Source: Betaproteobacteria bacterium (GTDB taxonomy: Bacteria; Pseudomonadota; Gammaproteobacteria; Burkholderiales; SG8-39). From it: DNA of 64,000 bases. The notes beneath the pieces are model-generated. The model was not told where the DNA came from, made no database searches, and saw only the letters and a program-made list of their open reading frames with translations. Below, in pieces: positions 8,818 through 16,860 of this stretch (position 1 is its first letter; every line of letters begins with the position of its first letter). The translations under genes were made by a program, and so were the position numbers. The stretch is taken from NCBI GenBank assembly GCA_016195915.1, contig JACPYS010000018.1, positions 124,001-188,000 on the forward strand, given 5' to 3'.

Positions 8818-9375
8818 ATGCCGATTGACGCCGAGGCGCTGCGGCGCCGCTTCGCGCGTGCCGAGCTGCCGCGAGACACCATCTACGGAGACCAAGGCGT
8901 CCGCCTTGACGCAGCAGAGCTCACGCCGGCGTCAGTGCTGGTGCCGATCGTGTTGCGCGATGCGGGGCTCACGGTGCTGTTCACGCGGCGCACCGAGCAC
9001 CTGAAAAACCACTCCGGCCAGATCAGTTTTCCCGGCGGGCGTGCCGAACCGGAAGATCCGGGACCCGAACACACCGCGCTGCGCGAAACGCAGGAGGAGA
9101 TCGGCCTCGCCGACGAGCGCATCGAATTGCTCGGCCGCCTTGGCGACTACCACACGCGGACCGGATACCGCATCACGCCAGTGGTCGGGCTGGTGACGCC
9201 GCCCTTCGAACTCAGGCCCGATCCGTACGAGGTCGAGGAGATTTTCGAGGTGCCGCTTCCGTTCCTGCTCGATCCCGGGAACCACCAGCGCCACGCGCGC
9301 GAATTCAAGGGCGATATCAGGCACTTCTTTGCCATTCCCTGGTTCGGGTATTACATCTGGGGCGCGACGGCGTGA
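8818..9375 (+). CDS. Nudix hydrolase, CoA pyrophosphatase (NudL/YeaB) type, premature stop near C-terminus
   Basis: The enzyme probably cleaves CoA and CoA esters to phosphopantetheine derivatives and 3',5'-ADP. It shows the CoA-Nudix signature LFTRRTEHLKNHSGQISFPGG followed by a Nudix helix with LRETQEEIGL. ATG 8818 gives 185 residues. The reading frame stops at TGA 9373-9375 inside the conserved C-terminal IWGATA segment. Directly after the stop, in the same frame, come MLVNLHRLMSD and TAG 9409-9411, which looks like the lost 11-residue family C-terminus. A single G-to-T change of a GGA glycine codon would explain this. The catalytic core is complete, so activity may survive. Confidence 0.85.
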   Translation: MPIDAEALRRRFARAELPRDTIYGDQGVRLDAAELTPASVLVPIVLRDAGLTVLFTRRTEHLKNHSGQISFPGGRAEPEDPGPEHTALRETQEEIGLADERIELLGRLGDYHTRTGYRITPVVGLVTPPFELRPDPYEVEEIFEVPLPFLLDPGNHQRHAREFKGDIRHFFAIPWFGYYIWGATA

Positions 9376-9411
9376 ATGCTCGTCAACCTGCACCGCCTGA
9401 TGTCGGACTAG
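9373..9411 (+). pseudogene. Detached C-terminal codons of the Nudix gene
   Basis: This is the in-frame continuation after the TGA at 9373-9375, reading MLVNLHRLMSD before TAG. It would restore a normal CoA-pyrophosphatase C-terminus if the TGA were a sense codon. It also abuts the convergent SapC gene (stop at 9408). Confidence 0.6.
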
Positions 9412-10136
9412 CGTCTCCTGGAACGCACGTAGAGCCGCTGGAAATTGTCCAGCGAATGCAGGTGCGCGTAGATCCGGCCCATGTGGCCCATGTTGACGAG
9501 CGCCTTGTGGCTGGCGGGCCGCAGTTCGCGCAGGCGCGCCTCGTCGACGCGGAACATCCCCTGCAGCGTCAGTTCGGAGCCGTCGTCGTTCTTCGCCTGC
9601 ATCACGAAAGGCTCGAACAGTTTCATGCGCGCGAGCGCCGTGCACATCTGCGCGGTGAGTTCGAGGTCGTTTTCGAATTCCAGCAGCAGCCGTTCGGTGG
9701 ATTGCCAGCGCGGCCCCGGCGCGCCGCTCGCGTCGAACAGTGCAATGCCCCCGTCATCCAGGTAGGACTTCAGCACGCACACGACGCGCTCGCCCCCCGG
9801 TTTGCCGTCGACCTGCGACCTCGAAACGCAGAATGGGTAGCGGCGCACGAAGGCAGGCAGGTAGACGCCCGGATCCCATTCGCCCTGCGGGCCGATGAAC
9901 AGGTTCGAAGCCTCGGCGAGACCGAGCACGATCACCGGCGCGTAGGCTTTGCCGGCGTCAGTGCCGACGAATACGATCGGATAGTCCCGCCCGGCGGCAA
10001 CGAACTCGGATGCCGATACTGCGAGCGCATTCAGATGCCGGCAAAACTCCGGCGTGGTGCCTTGCGGCATCAGCACGCGATGTTGCTTGCGCAGCGGCAC
10101 GATCTCGTCGTAGCCGAACGGCGGCGTGATCACCAT
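9408..10136 (-). CDS. SapC family protein
   Basis: The 242-residue protein belongs to the SapC family, named after a gene linked to a surface-array protein locus; the biochemical role is unknown. Typical features are the early EIVPLRKQHRV, SASEFVAAGRDYPIVFV and an acidic central part around WQSTERLLLEFENDLELT. No signal peptide or membrane segment is seen, so the protein is probably cytosolic. Its 3' end meets the Nudix gene tail to tail. No strong ribosome-binding site precedes ATG 10136. Confidence 0.82.
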   Translation of the reverse strand: MVITPPFGYDEIVPLRKQHRVLMPQGTTPEFCRHLNALAVSASEFVAAGRDYPIVFVGTDAGKAYAPVIVLGLAEASNLFIGPQGEWDPGVYLPAFVRRYPFCVSRSQVDGKPGGERVVCVLKSYLDDGGIALFDASGAPGPRWQSTERLLLEFENDLELTAQMCTALARMKLFEPFVMQAKNDDGSELTLQGMFRVDEARLRELRPASHKALVNMGHMGRIYAHLHSLDNFQRLYVRSRRR

Positions 10137-10230
10137 GGCGGGAGAATTCTAGCGCCGCAGACCTGTTTGCGTTTCGTTTCCTGGATTCCTTCGGCTCTCG
10201 CGCGGCTTCGCGGCCGCATTTTGACGCCGT

Positions 10231-11829
10231 TCAACGTTGCTTGAACGAAACCAATTCCGTGCGTAGGGCGAATACCCTTGTTCCTCGTACATAGCGGAAT
10301 TCCTCACGCAGGATCAGCGCGCGAACCTGCGCCGGCGCCATCCACATAGTGGTTCTTACTTCAACAGGCTGACCGTCAAAATTTCGGGTAACCGTCCGCA
10401 ATACAACCCGAAATGCCTTAAACGTCCCCGCCGGTACAACTACGTCTTGGCGGTCGGCAATTGTTCCTTCTGCGTCTGCCGGAGCCTCGTACCCGTTGGG
10501 ATAGGTAATCACGGGGTGGTACGACCATCGCTTTCCGACCGAGTATTCGAGCGGGTTGGACTGGTTACCCTTTACGATTCGCCCGTCCGGAAATCGCTTG
10601 ATGTTCCCGAGCAAATCAAGAACCCAGCCGTCGTCGAAAACCACGTCCTCCTGCGTAACTCGCGTTACATTGCGTACGAAGCTGCGTTTCTCCATCTTGG
10701 AATCCGGATCAAGTTCGCGGTAGCGGTAGGTATCCCCGACTTGGTATGCGGTGTTCGCGTCCTCCGAACCTTTGGTATAGGGATTCGCCGCCGCGCTTAA
10801 GATCTCGATCTTCTTCTCGCCCTGTCTTGCCAGCGCGCGGTCGAGTTCGAATTGCGCGATCTCGGAGAAGCTGCCGTTGGGATAGCGGCGCAGGTAGTCC
10901 TCGATTCGCTGCACGTCATTCGATCCACTGGCTTTCTCCCAAATCGTCAACTCTTCCACAAAGAGGGTTTGCTTTTCCTGCTCCGAGAGTCGCTTCAGCG
11001 CCTTCGGCGGAATGAACCAGAAATCCTCCTCGAGCGAGGTACTTTCCCAGGGGATCTGCGCGCCGTTGGATTTGCGCCGCACACCGAGGCGCACGCGCTT
11101 GAACACGTCCTCGATCTTGGCCTCCGGCACCTTGATCTCGCGCAACAGGTTTTCCGTGTACAGCCCGTGCACGCCGTTCCCATCGCTTGCCACGTTGCCC
11201 GGGCTGGTCGCGTACGCCAGCAGCGTGCCGTTGGGCGCGTCCATTTGGCTCAGGCCCTTCTGCTCTACCCGGAAATCCCTGCCGAACGGGTTTTCGCGGC
11301 AGGCATCCAGGATGATGACATTCATCGGGTTGGCGGCCTTCGCGAGTCCCTCGAGCAGCCGCGCGATATCCACGCTTTGCATGGCCACGTCGTCAATCTT
11401 GTCAATAATCGCATCGATCGGCAGCAAGTAGTTCCGCCAACCCAGCTGAAATCCGTGGCCTGCGAAGTAGAACAGGCCGACGTGCCTTTTCTGCTCCATT
11501 GCGCGAACGAACGCGCGTATCGAAGCGAGCATCTCCTCGCGACCGGCGTCCAGCTTGATGTCCACCTCAAACCCGCAGGTCATGAGCGCATCGCCAATCG
11601 CCTTGGCGTCGTTCGCCGGGTTCTTGAGTTCCGGCGCGTCCTTGTACTTGCCGTTGCCGATGAGTAGCGCCTGCTTGGGCGCGCGCAGCAGCTTCGTCGC
11701 CCCATCCGACTGTGCCCAGACCCAGGCATAGGGCGCGGGAAGGAACAGTGAACTCGCAGTGACCCCCGCAGTCAGCAGCCGTCGGCGGCCGAGGTGTGTA
11801 CCAGTACCGTACGTGTCTGGTGTTGCCAC
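10231..11829 (-). CDS. Caspase-family (C14, orthocaspase-like) protease with Tat-type signal
   Basis: This 532-residue protein carries a caspase-like p20 domain at about residues 48-270. The catalytic dyad is His125 in YFAGHGFQ and Cys177 in ILDACREN, after a core beta strand KQALLIGNGKYK. The N-terminus has a twin-arginine-like GRRRLLTAG followed by a hydrophobic stretch ending WAQ, pointing to the periplasm. The C-terminal ~180 residues form a beta-rich domain, with phrases such as VGDTYRYRELD and VVVPAGTFKAFRVV, resembling secreted lipid- or cell-wall-associated domains. The DNA for that domain uses more A/T-ending codons than neighbouring genes. Family members cleave after Arg/Lys or Asp, but specificity here is unknown. 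Confidence 0.87.
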   Translation of the reverse strand: MATPDTYGTGTHLGRRRLLTAGVTASSLFLPAPYAWVWAQSDGATKLLRAPKQALLIGNGKYKDAPELKNPANDAKAIGDALMTCGFEVDIKLDAGREEMLASIRAFVRAMEQKRHVGLFYFAGHGFQLGWRNYLLPIDAIIDKIDDVAMQSVDIARLLEGLAKAANPMNVIILDACRENPFGRDFRVEQKGLSQMDAPNGTLLAYATSPGNVASDGNGVHGLYTENLLREIKVPEAKIEDVFKRVRLGVRRKSNGAQIPWESTSLEEDFWFIPPKALKRLSEQEKQTLFVEELTIWEKASGSNDVQRIEDYLRRYPNGSFSEIAQFELDRALARQGEKKIEILSAAANPYTKGSEDANTAYQVGDTYRYRELDPDSKMEKRSFVRNVTRVTQEDVVFDDGWVLDLLGNIKRFPDGRIVKGNQSNPLEYSVGKRWSYHPVITYPNGYEAPADAEGTIADRQDVVVPAGTFKAFRVVLRTVTRNFDGQPVEVRTTMWMAPAQVRALILREEFRYVRGTRVFALRTELVSFKQR

Positions 11830-12158
11830 TCGCCAAGTCTCCGCTCGCGCCCGCCCAACGCAAATGCGGAGGGCGGCGCTTCTGTTTGCTGGTTGGGTCA
11901 GCAGTGCCGGGTCACGCGCCGCGCCCTCAAGCGCAAATACCTGACCTAGCGAACCGATGCTAAGTCAACCAGAAATTCCGCGCAAACCCCGCTTGAGACG
12001 CGGTCCCCTTCAAGGCGAGGTACCCGAGCGCCAACATGTCAGCGACTCGTCGCGCTCAATATCGGCTGCAAGCAACGGATTGCAGCGTGCCCGTGGTGCG
12101 CCTTGGCTGTGTGATGAGGTTGATTTTTCACCCTCGCGCCTGTGCTATCGTCCATTGC
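11830..12158. other. Intergenic spacer between divergent genes
   Basis: The 329-bp stretch between the caspase-like gene and the CobD-like gene has no supported gene or RNA. The only signal I can point to is a candidate promoter at its right end. Confidence 0.5.
12120..12148 (+). promoter_or_regulatory. Candidate promoter of the CobD-like gene giving a near-leaderless mRNA
   Basis: TTGATT (12120-12125) and TGCTAT (12143-12148) are separated by 17 bp. Transcription from here would start near 12155, only a few bases before ATG 12159, which has no ribosome-binding sequence upstream. Confidence 0.4.
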
Positions 12159-13070
12159 ATGAGCGTACTTGCCATCATAGCCGCGCTGTTGCTCGAGCAG
12201 TGGCGGCCGCTCGCCGACAGCAAGGCGGTCCTGGCCGTGTCGACGCGCTATGTGGGATGGCTCGAGGAGCGCTTCAATGCGGGAGAAGCCCGCCACGGTA
12301 CGATCGCCTGGACGGTTGGGGTGTTCCCGATCGTGCTCGGTTCATTGCTGCTGTATGCACTTCTGTACCGCGTACACCCTCTGGTTGCGCTGGCGCTCAA
12401 CGTGGCCGCGCTGTACCTCACGCTCGGCTTCCGCCAGTTCAGTCATTTTTTCACCGGGATCCAGAATGCGCTCAAGACCGGCGAACTCGAACGCGCGCGC
12501 GATCTGATCGGTGCCTGGCGCGGTGAAGCTGCCGAGCACCGCGCTCGCGAAGAGGTGGTGCGGCTCGCGATCGAGGAGGCTTTGCTTGCTTCACACCGGA
12601 ACGTATTCGCGGTGTTGTTCTGGTTCGTGCTGCTCCCCGGGCCGAGCGGCGCGCTGCTATACCGGCTGAGCGTATTTCTTGCCCGGCGCTGGGGCGGGCT
12701 GGGCGCTTTCGGGGCCTTTGCAACGCGCGTGAACTACTGGATGGAGTGGCCGGCGGTGCGTCTTACCGCAGCGGCTTTTGCGGTGGTCGGCGACTTCGAG
12801 GATGCGGTGTATTGCTGGCGCACCCAGGCGGCCTCGTGGCGCGAACCGCTCGCCGGCATCGTACTTGCCGCCGGCGCCGGCGCGATGGGCGTACGCCTGG
12901 GCATGCCGCTTGCGGAAACCGCCGGCGGCGTCGAGCCGCGGCCGGAACTGGGGCTCGGCGAACCCGCCGATGCGCCGTTCCTCGAGAGCACGGTGGGGCT
13001 GCTGTGGCGGGCGCTGGTGCTTTGGGTGTTCGTCCTGATCATGCTGGGGATTGCCCGGGCGCTAGGGTGA
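12159..13070 (+). CDS. CobD/CbiB-like membrane protein
   Basis: The 303-residue membrane protein resembles the CobD/CbiB family, adenosylcobinamide-phosphate synthases that attach the aminopropanol arm in B12 synthesis. It belongs to the betaproteobacterial variant often found outside cobalamin operons. It has about five hydrophobic segments (near the N-terminus, two around residues 45-90, one near 150, one at the C-terminus). ATG 12159 was chosen because the upstream in-frame sequence is not hydrophobic or homologous. No other cobalamin gene is in the window, so a real role in B12 synthesis is uncertain. The 3' end overlaps the convergent DUF2007 gene by 9 bp. Confidence 0.7.
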   Translation: MSVLAIIAALLLEQWRPLADSKAVLAVSTRYVGWLEERFNAGEARHGTIAWTVGVFPIVLGSLLLYALLYRVHPLVALALNVAALYLTLGFRQFSHFFTGIQNALKTGELERARDLIGAWRGEAAEHRAREEVVRLAIEEALLASHRNVFAVLFWFVLLPGPSGALLYRLSVFLARRWGGLGAFGAFATRVNYWMEWPAVRLTAAAFAVVGDFEDAVYCWRTQAASWREPLAGIVLAAGAGAMGVRLGMPLAETAGGVEPRPELGLGEPADAPFLESTVGLLWRALVLWVFVLIMLGIARALG

Positions 13071-13373
13071 TTTTTCGCTGCCGCAGCGCCAGCACTGCGT
13101 GAACTGGGCTTCGATGATTTCCCCGCAGGCGCACTGCCATATCGAGCCCTTCGCGCGGCCCCACAGCAGGCCCTCGCGCAGCACGCGCTCGGCGCGCGCC
13201 GAGTCTTGATCGGCGGCAATCCATAGCTCCGGCTGGCATTGGTCAAACGGCACTTCTCCCATCGCGCCGGAAAGGAATTCGTTGCGCACGAATGCGCGTA
13301 TCCCTTCCGCCTCCAGAAGGTTCCTCGCGTGGTGGACTTCGGCGAGGTTGAGGGAGCTGAAGACGCGCTTCAC
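13062..13373 (-). CDS. DUF2007 domain protein with C-terminal zinc-ribbon-like tail
   Basis: The 103-residue protein starts with the DUF2007 (putative signal-transducing) fold: residues 1-70 include VFSSLNLAEVHHARNLLEAE and LWIAADQDSARAERVL. The tail carries WQCACGE and CWRCG, two Cys pairs about 11-13 residues apart, which fits a small zinc ribbon. The GTG start at 13373 overlaps the rsgA stop in a GTGA arrangement, so it is probably translated by coupling with rsgA. Its function is unknown. Confidence 0.78.
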   Translation of the reverse strand: MKRVFSSLNLAEVHHARNLLEAEGIRAFVRNEFLSGAMGEVPFDQCQPELWIAADQDSARAERVLREGLLWGRAKGSIWQCACGEIIEAQFTQCWRCGSEKSP

Positions 13374-14260
13374 GCGCGCGCGGCCTCGGCCTGCAGCCGC
13401 GCGATCTGGCGGTAGAGAGCGAGGCGGCGCGCATGGATCGCGCCGCTTTCGGCGGCGGCCTGGACCGCGCAACCCGGTTCGACCAGGTGGCTGCAATCGC
13501 GGAAGCGGCAAGCATCCGCATGACGCGCGATTTCGCGAAATCCCCGCACGATTGTCTGCGCGGAGAACCCCGCCAATCCGAACTCAGACACGCCCGGAGA
13601 ATCGACCAGTTCGCTCGATGCATCGAGCTCGTACAGGCGCGCTGTGGTCGTGGTCTGGCGTCCTGCGTCGAGGTAGCGCGAAATCTCCCGGATGCGCACC
13701 TCGGCGTGCGGCACCAGCGCGTGCACTAGCGTTGACTTGCCCATGCCTGACTGCCCTACGAGGAGCGTGCGCCGGCCAGTGAGGAGCGCGCGCAGCGGCT
13801 CGGCATCGCGCTTCGCGGCAAACTCGACGATAACGTATCCGAGGCCCCGAAACGGCAAGAGCCGCCTGAGGGCGGATTCGCGGCGTTCGGCCAGATCCAC
13901 CTTGTTGAGCGCCAGTACCGCGGGCAGACCGGCATCCTCGGCAGCGACCAGCAGGCGGCAGACGAGTTCGTCGTCCCAGGTCGGCTCGCAGGCGATCAGA
14001 ATCACCACCTGCTGCAGGTTCGCGGCGAGCACCTTGCGGCGGTGCGCCGCGGCCCGCGCAAACTCGTTCGCGCGTGGCGAGATGGCCTCGATGACGCCTT
14101 CGCCGGAGGCGGTGCGGCCGAAGGCGACGCGATCGCCGCAGGCGAGCCGCAGCGCGCGTCCCCGCGCCAGGCACCTGAGCAGCGAGCCATCGCCGGCGCG
14201 CACAACGCTCTCACGACGGTGCGCCGCGATCACTGTGCCGTGCTCCAGCCGGCTGCTCAC
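13370..14260 (-). CDS. rsgA: Ribosome small-subunit-dependent GTPase A
   Basis: This circularly permuted GTPase assists late 30S subunit maturation. The 296 residues show the permuted motif order: G4 NKVD (119-122) comes before G1 GQSGMGKS (169-176), then G3 DSPG (220-223). An N-terminal OB fold occupies about residues 5-65, and the C-terminal zinc knuckle has Cys251, Cys256, His258 and Cys264. It lies between phhB upstream and the overlapping DUF2007 gene downstream on the same strand. Confidence 0.96.
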   Translation of the reverse strand: MSSRLEHGTVIAAHRRESVVRAGDGSLLRCLARGRALRLACGDRVAFGRTASGEGVIEAISPRANEFARAAAHRRKVLAANLQQVVILIACEPTWDDELVCRLLVAAEDAGLPAVLALNKVDLAERRESALRRLLPFRGLGYVIVEFAAKRDAEPLRALLTGRRTLLVGQSGMGKSTLVHALVPHAEVRIREISRYLDAGRQTTTTARLYELDASSELVDSPGVSEFGLAGFSAQTIVRGFREIARHADACRFRDCSHLVEPGCAVQAAAESGAIHARRLALYRQIARLQAEAARA

Positions 14261-14279
14261 GTGCGCGCGCGGCGGGGCA

Positions 14280-14612
14280 TCACAACCCGAACAACGCGTC
14301 GCACTTCGCCGCGCAGATGAAATCGTTTTCGGTCAGGCCGTCCGCGGCATGGGTCCAGTACTGGACCCGGCACTGGTTGTAACCCACGGCGAGGTCCGGG
14401 TGATGGTCCTCGCGATGCGATATCCAGGCAACGGCATTGACGAAAGCCATCGTCTGGTAATAGTTGGTGAACGGGTACGGCTTGACGAGCTTTCCGTCCT
14501 CGATGATCCAGCCCTTGAGCTGCGAAAGCATCGTGTTTGCCTCGTGCGCGCTCATTGGCGGTACGCCACCTTCGCAGGGACGGCATTTCATTCTGGCAAG
14601 ATCGTCAGCCAT
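14280..14612 (-). CDS. phhB: 4a-hydroxytetrahydrobiopterin dehydratase
   Basis: The enzyme is a pterin-4a-carbinolamine dehydratase that regenerates pterin cofactor after aromatic amino-acid hydroxylation. The 110-residue protein has the family core: GWIIEDGKLVKPYPFTNYYQ, then the active-site histidines in SHREDHHPDLAVGYN, then a Trp-containing strand YWTHAADGLTENDF. ATG 14612 is preceded by GGAG. An N-terminal extension with CRPCEGGVPPM is usual in proteobacterial versions. The M48 peptidase gene ends 11 bp upstream on the same strand, so they are likely co-transcribed. Confidence 0.95.
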   Translation of the reverse strand: MADDLARMKCRPCEGGVPPMSAHEANTMLSQLKGWIIEDGKLVKPYPFTNYYQTMAFVNAVAWISHREDHHPDLAVGYNQCRVQYWTHAADGLTENDFICAAKCDALFGL

Positions 14613-14623
14613 GGAGGTCTCCG

Positions 14624-15883
14624 TTACCCGGCCGAAGGACGCGACTGCAGCCGCGCGATGCGGCTCGCCGCGGGCGGGTGCGAATCGTAGAACGCCGAGT
14701 GCAACGGGTCGGGTGTGAGCGTTGCGGCGTTGTCCTGATACAGCTTCACCAGCGCATTCGCGAGGTCCGCCGAGCTGGCATTCGATGCCGCGTAGGCATC
14801 GGCTTCGAATTCGTGCCGGCGTGAATACATGCTGGTGATGGGCAGCAGGAAGAAAGTAAATACGGGGACGACGAGGAAAAACAGCAGCAGCGCCACGGCC
14901 GTACCGCGCGATTCGACGTTGAGTCCCGCATAGAACCACGCCTCCCCCATCATCCGGCCGAGCGCCCAGAGCATCCCGAGGCTTGCGGCGAACAGCAGGG
15001 TCACGCGTTTCAATACGTGGTGGCGCTTGAAGTGGCCGAGTTCGTGCGCGAGTACCGCCTCGACCTCCGCCGGCGCAAGCCGCGAAAGCAGGGTATCGAA
15101 CAGCACGATGCGCTTGGCCCCCCCGAATCCCGTGAAGTAGGCGTTGCCGTGGCTCGAGCGGCGGGAGCCGTCCATCACGTACAGTCCCTGCGCGCGGAAC
15201 CCGCAGCGTTCAAGCAGCCGTTCGATCCGTCCGGCCAGCTGCGGATCGGCAAGCGGGGTGAACTTGTTGAACAGGGGCGCGATGAACGTCGGGTAGATCA
15301 TCAGCACCAGCAGGTTGAAGCCCATCCAGGCGAGCCACACGTACAGCCACCAGAGATCGCCCATCCGCTCCATCAGCCACAGCACGATGAGGAGCAGCGG
15401 CACGCCGAGCAGCGTGGCGATCAGCGCCTGCCTCGCGAGGTCCGCGAGGAAGAGGGCCGGCGTCAAGCGGTTGAATCCGAAACGGGCCTCGACCACGAAC
15501 GTGCGGTAGACCGCGAGCGGCAAGTCGAGCGCAGAGAGCACCACCACCACCGTCATCACGAGGGCTACGCCGTGCGCGTAGCTGCCGGCTGCGAAAACCA
15601 TCGCCCACTGCAGCGCGGTCCAGTCGAGCGCACCGCCCAGGGTGAGCGCGAGCAGCGCGGCGACGCCGATCAGCAGATCGACCATCGCCAGCGGGGCCTT
15701 GGCGGCGCTGTAGTCCGCAGCCTTCTGGTGCGCGGCGAGAGGAACGGTCGCAGCGAACATGTCCGGGACTTTCGCGCGATGCTCGCGCACGTGGCGGCGC
15801 TGGCGCTGCGCGAGCCAGAGCCGCGTCGCCGTTGCCGCCGCGAGCGCAGCGAGGAAGATCCAGGTAAAGGTAGAAGCTGCCAC
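14624..15883 (-). CDS. M48 family (Ste24/CAAX-protease-like) membrane metallopeptidase
   Basis: The 419-residue integral membrane zinc peptidase has hydrophobic helices near residues 5-20, 65-85, 95-120, 150-200 and two after the active site. The zinc motif HELGH is at 280-284, and a later RHEFEADAYA provides the third ligand Glu. The SSHGNAYFTGFGG segment before the active site is typical of Ste24-type enzymes. Bacterial members probably act in membrane-protein quality control or maturation. It heads the minus-strand cluster phhB-rsgA-DUF2007 and is divergent from orn with a 53-bp spacer. Confidence 0.92.
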   Translation of the reverse strand: MAASTFTWIFLAALAAATATRLWLAQRQRRHVREHRAKVPDMFAATVPLAAHQKAADYSAAKAPLAMVDLLIGVAALLALTLGGALDWTALQWAMVFAAGSYAHGVALVMTVVVVLSALDLPLAVYRTFVVEARFGFNRLTPALFLADLARQALIATLLGVPLLLIVLWLMERMGDLWWLYVWLAWMGFNLLVLMIYPTFIAPLFNKFTPLADPQLAGRIERLLERCGFRAQGLYVMDGSRRSSHGNAYFTGFGGAKRIVLFDTLLSRLAPAEVEAVLAHELGHFKRHHVLKRVTLLFAASLGMLWALGRMMGEAWFYAGLNVESRGTAVALLLFFLVVPVFTFFLLPITSMYSRRHEFEADAYAASNASSADLANALVKLYQDNAATLTPDPLHSAFYDSHPPAASRIARLQSRPSAG

Positions 15884-15936
15884 TTATGACAGAATACCGT
15901 GTAAGTTCAGCGCAATAAAGGCGGAAAGCGGCGTCC

Positions 15937-16482
15937 ATGCCCCAGGATCAGAACAACCTCGTCTGGATCGACCTCGAAATGACCGGGCTCGTGCCCGACA
16001 CCGACCGCATCATCGAACTGGCCATGCTGGTGACCGACGCGCAGCTCAAGCTGCTTGCCCAGAGCCCGGTGCTCGTGGTGCACCAGCCGGACTCGGTGCT
16101 CGACGCGATGGACGGCTGGAACAAGGGCACGCACGGCCGTTCCGGCCTGTCGGAAAGAGTGCGCGCATCGACGCTCGACGAAGCGCAGGCCGAGGAGGCA
16201 GCGCTTGCCTTTCTGCGAGAATACGTGCCCGCGGGCACCTCGCCCATGTGCGGCAATTCAATCTGCCAGGACCGCAGATTCCTGGCGCGCTGGATGCCGA
16301 AGCTGGAAGAGTATTTTCACTACCGCAATCTCGACGTGTCCACGCTCAAGGAACTGGTCAGGCGCTGGAAACCGGAGCTGGTGAAGGGCTTTAGCAAGGA
16401 AGGCAAGCACGAGGCGCTTGCCGACATTCTCGAGTCGATCGATGAGCTGAGGTACTACCGCAAGACCGTGATGACCATCTGA
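15937..16482 (+). CDS. orn: Oligoribonuclease
   Basis: This DEDDh 3'-5' exoribonuclease degrades two- to five-nucleotide RNAs to mononucleotides and is the main pGpG-clearing enzyme in c-di-GMP turnover. The 181 residues begin with WIDLEMTGL (Asp12, Glu14). [12 protein letters not shown] holds the second metal Asp, and a C-terminal [12 protein letters not shown] contains the catalytic His and final Asp. Its length matches the family. The monooxygenase-fold gene follows after 14 bp on the same strand. Confidence 0.97.
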   Translation: MPQDQNNLVWIDLEMTGLVPDTDRIIELAMLVTDAQLKLLAQSPVLVVHQPDSVLDAMDGWNKGTHGRSGLSERVRASTLDEAQAEEAALAFLREYVPAGTSPMCGNSICQDRRFLARWMPKLEEYFHYRNLDVSTLKELVRRWKPELVKGFSKEGKHEALADILESIDELRYYRKTVMTI

Positions 16483-16496
16483 CAGGGAACCGCACG

Positions 16497-16799
16497 ATGA
16501 TCCTCGAACTGGCTGATATACGCATCCACCCCGGCAGGCAGGCGGAATTCGACGCTGCCATCAGGAAGGGCGTCGAAACCGTGATCTCGAAGGCGAAGGG
16601 TTTCCGCGGTTACAAGGTGAACAAGGGGATCGAGTCGCCCGAGCGCTACCTGCTGATGATCTTCTGGGACACGATCGAGAACCACACCGTGGATTTCCGC
16701 CAGTCGGCCGCATTCCAGGACTGGCGCGCGATCGTCGGGCCGTATTTCGCCGCCCCGCCCGCAGTCGAGCATTACGCGCTGCTCGCCAAGTCGGCTTGA
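16497..16799 (+). CDS. Antibiotic biosynthesis monooxygenase (ABM) domain protein
   Basis: This is a 100-residue ferredoxin-like-fold dimeric ABM protein. It begins with ILELADIRIHPG, has a middle helix EFDAAIRKGVETVISK, then KGFRGYKVNKGIESPERYLLMIFWDTIENH, the usual repeated beta strand-His pattern. Family members include heme-degrading and quinol monooxygenases, but most are uncharacterised. It lies immediately downstream of orn and is probably co-transcribed with it. Confidence 0.82.
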   Translation: MILELADIRIHPGRQAEFDAAIRKGVETVISKAKGFRGYKVNKGIESPERYLLMIFWDTIENHTVDFRQSAAFQDWRAIVGPYFAAPPAVEHYALLAKSA

Positions 16800-16860
16800 G
16801 CTTCTTCGCGGTGCTGGAGCGCTGCTTCCGAACGTCGTTGACGATCCACGGAGAATTTGC

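Noticed and set aside
12159-13070. Cobalamin biosynthesis locus
   Set aside because: The single CobD/CbiB-like gene has no other B12 gene or riboswitch nearby, so only family membership is reported.
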